Shown: one piece after another, positions 16,856 to 24,019 of the stretch
How the letters are laid out: each line of letters begins with the position of its first letter
How positions within the stretch are numbered: position 1 is the stretch's first letter
Origin: RGIG5579 sp045597125
GTDB lineage: Bacteria > Bacillota > Clostridia > Oscillospirales > SIG627
Assembly: GCA_045597125.1 (NCBI GenBank)
Contig: JAZODR010000052.1
Coordinates: 62,001 to 126,000, forward strand
Reading direction: 5' to 3'
Length of the DNA stretch: 64,000 nucleotides
Translations under genes and position numbers: made by a program
Notes under the pieces: generated by a model
Database searches by the model: none
What the model was told of the DNA's origin: nothing
What the model saw: the letters and a program-made list of their open reading frames with translations, nothing else

Positions 16856-17614
16856 TTAGATTCTCACGGGAATCCCGTGCATATTCAATTCTTTTTTTAA
16901 ATCGGATATCTCCAGTTCGCGGTAGTGGAAAATCGAAGCCGCAAGACCTGCATCCACCTTTGGTAAAGTTTGAAATAGCTCTGTAAAATGTCTGCTGCAC
17001 CCGGCTCCACCGGAAGCAATCACCGGCACAGAAACCGCACTGCAAACCGCTTCAAGCATCTCAAAATCAAAACCGTTTTTAACACCGTCCGTATCAATGG
17101 AATTTACAACTACCTCACCTGCACCGTTTTCTACGCAACGGCGGATCCATTGAATTCCATCCATTCCGGTATCTACCCTACCGCCTTTGGAAAACAAGCG
17201 AAATGTGCCATCTACGCGCTTGATATCCGCGGAAAGTACAACGCATTGATCACCGTATCTTTTTGCTGCTTCCCCGATCAAATCGGGATTGCGAATCGCA
17301 CCGGAATTTACACTCACCTTATCGGCACCGCATTTCAAAACACGGTCAAAATCCTCAAGTGTATTAATGCCGCCGCCTACCGTTAGAGGAATAAAAATCG
17401 TTGATGCAACCTCTTTTAAAATATCGGTAAACAATGCTCTTCCCTCAGCAGAAGCGGTAATATCATAAAAAACCAATTCATCTGCACCTGCCGAATTATA
17501 AAATTTTGCAAGTTCAACAGGAGAAGAGACGTCATTGAGTCCAAGAAAATTCTTCCCTTTTACTACACGTCCGTCCTTAACATCAAGACAAGGGATAATG
17601 CGTTTTGTAATCAT
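16856..17614 (-). CDS. hisF: Imidazole glycerol phosphate synthase, cyclase subunit
   Basis: 252 residues. A (beta/alpha)8 barrel with catalytic Asp11 (IPCLDVKDGRVVKG) and Asp130 (VVLSADIKR) at standard positions. It joins ammonia from HisH with PRFAR to give imidazole glycerol phosphate and AICAR. AICAR feeds the purine branch, whose AICAR formyltransferase is encoded at 44487-45671. The start overlaps the hisA stop by 4 bases. Confidence 0.96.
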   Translation of the reverse strand: MITKRIIPCLDVKDGRVVKGKNFLGLNDVSSPVELAKFYNSAGADELVFYDITASAEGRALFTDILKEVASTIFIPLTVGGGINTLEDFDRVLKCGADKVSVNSGAIRNPDLIGEAAKRYGDQCVVLSADIKRVDGTFRLFSKGGRVDTGMDGIQWIRRCVENGAGEVVVNSIDTDGVKNGFDFEMLEAVCSAVSVPVIASGGAGCSRHFTELFQTLPKVDAGLAASIFHYRELEISDLKKELNMHGIPVRI

Positions 17615-18324
17615 TTAGACACCTCGATAGCCTTTTGAAGATCAATTGCCTTTGTATAATACGCTTTTCCGATAATTGCACCGTAAAGATCCATTTTTGC
17701 CAAACTTTCCACATCCTCCATCGAGGATACTCCGCCGGAAGCAATAATTTGCAGATTAAATTTTCGAGAAAGTTCGCCATATAAGGCAAGATTCGTCCCT
17801 TGCATTGCTCCATCTTTTGAAATATCGGTGCAAATAATCGTTTTTACGCCAAGAGTCTGAATCTTTGAACAAAAATCAAATGCATTTTCAGAAGAAATCT
17901 CCGTCCAGCCCTTAATGGCAACCATACCATCCTTCAAGTCAACGCCCACGGCAATTTTTTCACCATACAATCCAATGGCATCCTCTAAAAATTTCGGATC
18001 TTTTACCGCGGCAGTACCAAGGATTACTCGACTCACGCCGCTATTTAAATAGATCTCAACCGTTTCAAGATTGCGGATACCGCCGCCAACTTCAACGGAA
18101 AGATTCGTTTCCTGTACAATTCTGCAAATCGTTTCAAGATTCGGTGTCAAACCGGATTTTGCGCCTTCAAGATCCACCAAATGAACCCACTTTGCTCCTG
18201 CCCTCTCAAAATCCTTCGCTACCGAAACAGGGTCGTCGCTATAAACAGTCATTTGTGCATAATCGCCTTTAAACAAACGAACTGCTTTTCCACCTACTAT
18301 GTCAATCGCGGGAAGAATCAGCAT
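17611..18324 (-). CDS. hisA: ProFAR isomerase
   Basis: 237 residues. A (beta/alpha)8 barrel, sister of HisF. Catalytic Asp8 (LPAIDIVGGKAVRL) and Asp129 (AVGVDLKDG) are present. It isomerises the aminoaldose of ProFAR to the ketose PRFAR. It starts 1 base after the hisH stop and overlaps hisF by 4 bases. Possible dual use as TrpF is known in some lineages, but nothing here indicates it. Confidence 0.95.
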   Translation of the reverse strand: MLILPAIDIVGGKAVRLFKGDYAQMTVYSDDPVSVAKDFERAGAKWVHLVDLEGAKSGLTPNLETICRIVQETNLSVEVGGGIRNLETVEIYLNSGVSRVILGTAAVKDPKFLEDAIGLYGEKIAVGVDLKDGMVAIKGWTEISSENAFDFCSKIQTLGVKTIICTDISKDGAMQGTNLALYGELSRKFNLQIIASGGVSSMEDVESLAKMDLYGAIIGKAYYTKAIDLQKAIEVSK

Positions 18325-18325
18325 A

Positions 18326-18940
18326 TTAACCCTCCAATTCGCAAAATGCGCGTAAAATCTTCAGTCCTACATCACCGCTTTTTTCTGGGTGGAACTGACA
18401 ACCGTAAACATTTTTATTCTGCACGGATGCCGTTAATGGCACACTGTATTCCGCAGTAGCCGTCACATAATCATCACAGCCTGCACCGTAATAGGAATGG
18501 ACAAAATAAACAAAATCCGAATCATTTAAATACTTGAAAATCTCAGACTGTTTAGAAAATTTGAGCGCATTCCAGCCAATATGCGGAATTTTTAAATCCT
18601 TAGAAATAACATCTGAAATCGGACGAATCTGTCCCGGAATCAATCCAAGTCCTTCATATTCTCCATATTCAAAGCTTTTTTCAAATAAAAGCTGCATTCC
18701 AAGACAGATTCCCAGAAGAGGCTTTCCACGAGAAACCTCTTCCAGAATCACAGGAATGAGCCCTGTTTCGCGAAGCTTTGCAATCGCATCTGAAAAGGCT
18801 CCTACACCCGGTAACAAAATACGATCCGCCTGGCGAATCATCTCGGGATCCCTCGTAACTACCGCTTCATAGCCGATTGCGGCAAAGGAGCTGGATAAAG
18901 AAAACAAATTTCCTACGCCGTAATCTATAATTGCAACCAT
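18326..18940 (-). CDS. hisH: Imidazole glycerol phosphate synthase, glutaminase subunit
   Basis: 204 residues. A class I glutamine amidotransferase with complete triad: Cys79 (GICLGMQLLFE), His184 and Glu186 (CQFHPEKSG). It supplies ammonia to HisF. The start overlaps the hisB stop by one base. Confidence 0.95.
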   Translation of the reverse strand: MVAIIDYGVGNLFSLSSSFAAIGYEAVVTRDPEMIRQADRILLPGVGAFSDAIAKLRETGLIPVILEEVSRGKPLLGICLGMQLLFEKSFEYGEYEGLGLIPGQIRPISDVISKDLKIPHIGWNALKFSKQSEIFKYLNDSDFVYFVHSYYGAGCDDYVTATAEYSVPLTASVQNKNVYGCQFHPEKSGDVGLKILRAFCELEG

Positions 18941-19527
18941 TAGAGAACTCCTTTTGTAGATGGGATTTCATCTGCGGCAGAAGGATCAACGGATGTGGCT
19001 TGTCTGAGAGCTCTGGCAACCGCTTTAAACGATCCTTCGGCGATATGATGAGAATTCCTTCCCGCCATCAAACGAATATGAAGCGCCATGGGACAATTTC
19101 GCACAAAGGAAACCCAGAACTCCTCTAAAAGCTCCGTATCAAACGTGCCAATTTTTTTAGCTCGTATGGGAAGATCATAACTCAGACAGCTTCTTCCCGA
19201 CAAATCAACTGCAGCCAGAATCAGCGCCTCATCCATGGGCAAAATCACAGAGCCGTAACGATAGATTCCTCGCTTATCTCCCAAAGCTTTTTCAAAAGCT
19301 TTTCCCAAACAAATACCGATATCCTCGGCACTGTGATGATCATCAACATTGGTATCACCTTTGCAAGACACAGAAAGATCAAATTTTCCGTGAGAAGCAA
19401 AGAGAGTCAACATATGGTCCAAAAAACCGCAGCCCGTATCTATTTCTGCTTTACCGCTTCCGTCAAGAGAAAGGAAAAGCGAAATATCTGTTTCCTTGGT
19501 TTTTCGGTCAATTTTAAATTCTCTCAT
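18940..19527 (-). CDS. hisB: Imidazoleglycerol-phosphate dehydratase (monofunctional)
   Basis: 195 residues, the single-domain dehydratase without the N-terminal phosphatase of enteric HisB. Metal-binding FLDHMLTLFASHG and DDHHSAEDIGI are intact. A histidinol-phosphate phosphatase (HisJ or HisN type) is therefore needed but is absent from this operon. It overlaps hisC by 4 bases (ATGA). Confidence 0.95.
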   Translation of the reverse strand: MREFKIDRKTKETDISLFLSLDGSGKAEIDTGCGFLDHMLTLFASHGKFDLSVSCKGDTNVDDHHSAEDIGICLGKAFEKALGDKRGIYRYGSVILPMDEALILAAVDLSGRSCLSYDLPIRAKKIGTFDTELLEEFWVSFVRNCPMALHIRLMAGRNSHHIAEGSFKAVARALRQATSVDPSAADEIPSTKGVL

Positions 19528-20588
19528 AATAATTCCTCCAAAATAATTTGGATCTGTTTCACAAGCTCCTTCATTTCCTCTTTAGAGCCAATCGTAATTC
19601 TACAATAATCTGATACGCGGGGCTTATTAAAATAGCGAACCAGTATCCCCTTCTCTTTTAAAGAAAGATATAAAGTTTCCCCCGCGATTTTAGGATGCTT
19701 GGCGAAGATGAAATTCGCCGTGGAAGGGGTCATATCAAAGCCAAGTTTATTAAGTTCTAAAGTAACATAGGATCGGTTTTTAATAATCTTTTGGCAGTTT
19801 TCGCGAGTATATGATTCATCGCGAAGGACTCCAATTCCTGCCGCCATCGTCATCGTATTAATATTATAGGGATTGGTAGCGTAACGAATGGTTTGCAAAT
19901 CAGCTATCAAATCCTTAGAACCGACAGCGAAACCAAGTCGTGCACCGGCCATAGAGCGAGATTTGGAAAAGGTCTGAGTGACCAGAAGATTATCAAATTT
20001 TTGAATCAACGGAATACAGCTCTCAGCGCCGAAATCTACATATGCCTCGTCGATCACAACCACACGGTCAGGATCGGACAAGAGCAATTCTTCAATTTGA
20101 TTCGGGCTCAATGTGATACCGGTTGGCGCATTGGGATTTGCGATAAAAACGGTTCCTTTTTGCTTTTTATAGTCCTCCAAGGAAACCGTAAAATCCTCTT
20201 TTAACGGAATCGTTTGGTACGGAATACGATTTGCCTCGGCAAATACGGAATAGAAACCGTAAGTAATATCGGGAAAAATCGCGGGATGGTCTTCGTCGCA
20301 AAACGCCATAAAAGCAAAATTCAGAACGTCATCGGAGCCATTGGTCCAAATAATCTCGTCGCTTGAAACGCCGAGCATTTCCGCTAAAGTAGATGTTAAT
20401 TCCCTACAATCGGGATCGGGATAAAGCATTAAGCGCTTTGCTGATTCTGCCGCCATTTTCTGAGCCAATTGAGAGGGAGGGAACGGAGATTCATTGGTAT
20501 TGAGCTTAATATATTTCCGTTCTTTCGGTTGTTCACCGGGCGTATAGGGAACAAGATTTGCATACTTTTTGCTGAAAAAACGACTCAT
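19524..20588 (-). CDS. hisC: Histidinol-phosphate aminotransferase
   Basis: 354 residues, fold-type I PLP enzyme. PLP Lys209 lies in TQTFSKSRSMAGARLGF; ANPNAPTG and VVIDEAYVDF are present. It converts imidazole-acetol phosphate and glutamate to histidinol phosphate. It overlaps hisD and hisB by 4 bases on each side. Confidence 0.95.
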   Translation of the reverse strand: MSRFFSKKYANLVPYTPGEQPKERKYIKLNTNESPFPPSQLAQKMAAESAKRLMLYPDPDCRELTSTLAEMLGVSSDEIIWTNGSDDVLNFAFMAFCDEDHPAIFPDITYGFYSVFAEANRIPYQTIPLKEDFTVSLEDYKKQKGTVFIANPNAPTGITLSPNQIEELLLSDPDRVVVIDEAYVDFGAESCIPLIQKFDNLLVTQTFSKSRSMAGARLGFAVGSKDLIADLQTIRYATNPYNINTMTMAAGIGVLRDESYTRENCQKIIKNRSYVTLELNKLGFDMTPSTANFIFAKHPKIAGETLYLSLKEKGILVRYFNKPRVSDYCRITIGSKEEMKELVKQIQIILEELL

Positions 20589-21865
20589 TTTTTATCCTCC
20601 GAGCGAACAATTGCACTTTTCGCGTGAGCAGTTAAGCCTTCTTTTCTTGCAAAGTATGCAACATCTTGTGCAACAGAATTCAAAGCCGATTCAGAAAAAT
20701 AAGTATACTGCATTTTTTTAACAAAATCATCCACGGAGAGAGGGCTGGAAAAACGCGCCGTTCCGCCGGTTGGTAAAGTATGATTAGGACCTGCAAGATA
20801 ATCTCCCAAAGCCTCGGGACAATTTCTGCCGAGAAAAACAGAGCCTGCATGGCGAATCCGGTCCAAATAATCAAAAGGATTATCCACGCAAAGCTCCAGA
20901 TGCTCCGGAGCAATCTCATTTGAAATCCCAATGGCTTCATGCAAATCAGAAACCACAATAATTTTTCCGTTATCATCAATTGACGCTCTTGCAATTTCAG
21001 CGCGTTCCAAAAGCGGAATTTGTTTTTCCACTTCTGCCTGCACCTGTTCTGCCAATTGAATGGAGCTGGTAACCAAAACCGCACTGGCGAGCTTATCATG
21101 CTCAGCTTGGGACAATAAATCCGAAGCCAAATGCACGGGATTGCTCTTCTCATCTGCAATGATCAAAATTTCACTGGGGCCGGCAATCATATCAATGGAA
21201 ACAACACCGAAAACTTGCTTTTTCGCTTCAGCAACGAAAGCGTTGCCCGGACCTACAATTTTATCAACTCGCGGAATCGTTTCCGTTCCGTAAGCTAAGG
21301 CTGCAATTGCTTGCGCGCCACCGACTTTAAAAATTCGGTCAACACCTGCAACAGATGCGGCTGCAAGAATAACAGGATTAATTTTTCCATCTTTACCGGG
21401 AGGAGTAACCATTACAACTTCCGGACAGCCGGCAATCTTTGCGGGAATCGCATTCATTAAAACAGAAGACGGGTAAGAAGCAGTTCCGCCGGGAACGTAA
21501 AGACCTGCTCGTTCTACAGGCATAATTTTCTGTCCCATGACAACTCCGTTGTCACGATTTAAAATAAAACTGTTCCGAACCTGCTTTTCGTGAAACAGAC
21601 GGATGTTTTCTGCCGCAACTTCCAAAATTCGCAAAAACTGAGGCTCCGTTTGAGCAAGCGCCGATTCAATTTCTTCACGGGAAACTTCCAGCGAAGAAAG
21701 TTTTGCCCCGTCAAATTTTTCACAATAAGAAAACAGAGCAAAATCGCCGTTTTTACGAACGTTTGCAATGATATCCGCTACAATTGACTCTACATCAAAC
21801 TTGGGCTGAACACGAGAAAAGATCTCAGCAGAAGAAACCTTGTCATTCTTCAATATGCGAATCAT
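20585..21865 (-). CDS. hisD: Histidinol dehydrogenase
   Basis: 426 residues. A zinc, NAD-dependent enzyme that performs the last two oxidation steps to histidine. The signature region around DMIAGPSEILIIAD and the zinc/catalytic SQAEHDKLASAVLVT and APEHLEL are present. It overlaps hisG by 4 bases upstream and hisC by 4 bases downstream. Confidence 0.96.
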   Translation of the reverse strand: MIRILKNDKVSSAEIFSRVQPKFDVESIVADIIANVRKNGDFALFSYCEKFDGAKLSSLEVSREEIESALAQTEPQFLRILEVAAENIRLFHEKQVRNSFILNRDNGVVMGQKIMPVERAGLYVPGGTASYPSSVLMNAIPAKIAGCPEVVMVTPPGKDGKINPVILAAASVAGVDRIFKVGGAQAIAALAYGTETIPRVDKIVGPGNAFVAEAKKQVFGVVSIDMIAGPSEILIIADEKSNPVHLASDLLSQAEHDKLASAVLVTSSIQLAEQVQAEVEKQIPLLERAEIARASIDDNGKIIVVSDLHEAIGISNEIAPEHLELCVDNPFDYLDRIRHAGSVFLGRNCPEALGDYLAGPNHTLPTGGTARFSSPLSVDDFVKKMQYTYFSESALNSVAQDVAYFARKEGLTAHAKSAIVRSEDKK

Positions 21866-22491
21866 TTTTGCTCCTCCAATTGTTGAGAAAGACTTGTCAA
21901 AATCTTTCGGATTGCATCATTTTTAAACTTAAAACCGGATTTATTTGCAATCAAGCGTGTACTGATAGGAACGATATCTTCAAACACCTCAAGATTGTTT
22001 TCTTTTAAAGTCTTTCCCGTTTCCACGATGTCAACAATAACGTCTGTAAGACCTAAAATCGGTGCAATTTCAATGGAACCGTTTAAATGAATAATATCAA
22101 TATCTCTACCTTTTTTGAAGTAATAATCTTTTGCAATATTCGAAAATTTCGTTGCAACCTTCAATGTTTTGCGAATATCATCTCGAAAATCCACAGGCGC
22201 GGCAACTGCCATTTTGCAAACACCGGTTTTCAAATCCAAAAGTTCATATACATCCGGATTATATTCCAGAAGAATATCTTTTCCTGCAACTCCCAGATCT
22301 GCAGCACCACGTTCAACGTAAATAGCCACATCGGACGGCTTTACCCAAAAATAGCGGACACCACATTCTTCATTTTCGAAAATCAGCTTGCGGGTATTTT
22401 CCATTACCTGAGGACATTCAAAGCCTGCCTTCTCGAACATGGTATAAACACGCTCTCCCAGTCTTCCTTTCGGGAGAGCAATATTAAGCAT
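21862..22491 (-). CDS. hisG: ATP phosphoribosyltransferase, short catalytic subunit
   Basis: 209 residues from the ATG at 22491. A TTG at 22500 would add three residues and sits 4 bases after GGAG, so the exact start is open; the family N-terminus (ALPKGRL) favours the ATG. This is the short HisG form without the C-terminal regulatory domain, which needs HisZ; hisZ is directly upstream and overlaps it. It has the PRPP-loop region DVIVDIVETGKTLKENNL. It catalyses the first step of histidine synthesis. Confidence 0.94.
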   Translation of the reverse strand: MLNIALPKGRLGERVYTMFEKAGFECPQVMENTRKLIFENEECGVRYFWVKPSDVAIYVERGAADLGVAGKDILLEYNPDVYELLDLKTGVCKMAVAAPVDFRDDIRKTLKVATKFSNIAKDYYFKKGRDIDIIHLNGSIEIAPILGLTDVIVDIVETGKTLKENNLEVFEDIVPISTRLIANKSGFKFKNDAIRKILTSLSQQLEEQK

Positions 22492-23605
22492 TTCTTTCAA
22501 GAAGCTCCACCCCGCTTTCCGAAATTTTCCACAATTCTTTAAACTTGATTTTAGACGGAATACTTCTCTGCGCCATTACAGACTTTCCCTCTAAAATCAA
22601 TTTCTTCAATACAAGATCTACCTCAGAGAAAAGAACGTTGGGACTATACACCACAACGGAATCAACGTCATATTCCCTCTTTTCAATTAATAAATCTTCC
22701 ATCAAATCCAGATAAACGGCAAAACCGATAGCCCCGGCATTTCGATCCATTTTTTTCATCAAACCGTCATAACGACCGCCGGAAAGAACTGCAGACGGAA
22801 TGCCATTTATAAATCCTTTGAAAACGATTCCGTTATAATAATCAACACCGTTGACGATGGAAAAATCAATTCGAAGCATCTTTTCAAACCCGCTTTCGCA
22901 AAGATTCTTGCAAAGCGATTCAAATGATGCAAGTTCCCCATCGTTTACTTTTCCTTCCAGCAATGTTCTGACCTTAGGCAAAACCAGAGCGGGAGAACCG
23001 TAAATCTGAACAAGCTCATTCAAAACATCAATGTCTTCGGAATTCACTCCCGCAGAAACGCAAATTCGTTCCAAATCATGAGCATTTTTTTCGCCGATTG
23101 CGAAAAGAACCTCTTTTTTGATAGAATCTGCGATTCCAAAAGAAGCGAGAAGCTGGGTTAAGAGACCAAAATCCGATATATCAAGAATAACATCATCGGA
23201 AAGCACAGAAAGACTTTTGGCAGCCAGACTCAGCACTTCAAACAAGGAGTAATCGTCCACCAATCCCATACACTCCACGCCAAGCTGCATAATTTCTTTA
23301 AAAGAATTTGTCCCGCTGGAAACGCGATACACATTTTCATTGTAATATACTTTATCCAGCAAACCTTCACTCGATCTGAAATTTTTAATGATTGACAATG
23401 TAACATCAGGTTTTAAGGCTAAAAGCTTCCCATTTGTATCCGTAAAGGTGATAATACTGTCTGAAATCAAAAAATCTTTGTTTCTCACATAAAGATCATA
23501 TTCCTCGAATTTGCTCATTTTAAATTGAGCATATCCGTACTGTTCATATAAACAGCGCAGGCGATTGATCACAAGTTCTTCTTTTCGCAAACTCGTTGTA
23601 TTCAT
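22484..23605 (-). CDS. hisZ: ATP phosphoribosyltransferase regulatory subunit
   Basis: 373 residues, a class II histidyl-tRNA synthetase-like protein without tRNA-charging function. Recognisable are KPDVTLSIIKNF (motif 2 region) and SGGRYDGLMKKM. It has no anticodon-binding domain. It pairs with short HisG and confers histidine feedback. It overlaps the yerC-like gene by 4 bases (ATGA) and hisG by 8 to 17 bases. Confidence 0.92.
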   Translation of the reverse strand: MNTTSLRKEELVINRLRCLYEQYGYAQFKMSKFEEYDLYVRNKDFLISDSIITFTDTNGKLLALKPDVTLSIIKNFRSSEGLLDKVYYNENVYRVSSGTNSFKEIMQLGVECMGLVDDYSLFEVLSLAAKSLSVLSDDVILDISDFGLLTQLLASFGIADSIKKEVLFAIGEKNAHDLERICVSAGVNSEDIDVLNELVQIYGSPALVLPKVRTLLEGKVNDGELASFESLCKNLCESGFEKMLRIDFSIVNGVDYYNGIVFKGFINGIPSAVLSGGRYDGLMKKMDRNAGAIGFAVYLDLMEDLLIEKREYDVDSVVVYSPNVLFSEVDLVLKKLILEGKSVMAQRSIPSKIKFKELWKISESGVELLERNA

Positions 23606-23895
23606 TTTTGTTCATCCTCAATTTTCTCCAAAACCGCATGATATCCACCACTTCCGTAGGAAAGGCATTTATTTACACGGCTAATCGTTGCGGTGCTAAC
23701 ACCCGTTTTCTTATTGATTTCCTGATAATTGGTTCCATTTTTCAACAGAATTGCAATTTCAAGTCTTTGTGACATATCCAAAATCTCTTTAATCGTACAT
23801 AAATCTTCCAAAAAAGAATAACACTCTTCCGGTGTTTTCAATTCTGCAAAAACCTTCATCAACCGATCAGTAAATTCATTATGCCAACTTGCCAT
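23602..23895 (-). CDS. YerC/YecD-type TrpR-family regulator, probable histidine regulator
   Basis: 97 residues with a TrpR-like helix-turn-helix: helices from about 30 to 85 include TNYQEINKKTGVSTATISRV. The YerC/YecD family often heads or accompanies his genes in Bacillota and has been proposed as a histidine-responsive repressor; that link is inference here. It is the first gene of the his operon, overlapping hisZ by 4 bases, so it would autoregulate. A CTTTA-N6-TAAAG palindrome lies in its promoter. Confidence 0.82.
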   Translation of the reverse strand: MASWHNEFTDRLMKVFAELKTPEECYSFLEDLCTIKEILDMSQRLEIAILLKNGTNYQEINKKTGVSTATISRVNKCLSYGSGGYHAVLEKIEDEQK

Positions 23896-23925
23896 AATCG
23901 TCTCCTTACATCTTTTGATTTTAAT

Positions 23926-23954
23926 ATATTATCACTTTACCTCGCTAAAGTCAA
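23926..23954 (-). promoter_or_regulatory. Promoter of the his operon with palindromic operator candidate
   Basis: Minus-strand TTGACT (23949-23954) and TAATAT (23926-23931) are 17 bases apart. Between and touching them is CTTTA-CCTCGC-TAAAG (23935-23950), perfect 5-base arms, in the position expected for a repressor such as the YerC-like protein encoded first in the operon. Confidence 0.7.
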
Positions 23955-23971
23955 TACAAAATTTTAAATTT

Positions 23972-24013
23972 CTAAAAATAATGATGCAAAGGTTTTTCTT
24001 CCTTTGCATCATT
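23972..24013 (-). terminator. Intrinsic terminator after the TIM-barrel/acyl-CoA synthetase gene
   Basis: Minus-strand hairpin with 13-base perfect arms AATGATGCAAAGG / CCTTTGCATCATT around an 8-base loop, followed by ATTTTTAG. It begins 7 bases after the stop codon. Confidence 0.9.
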
Positions 24014-24019
24014 ATCGAA

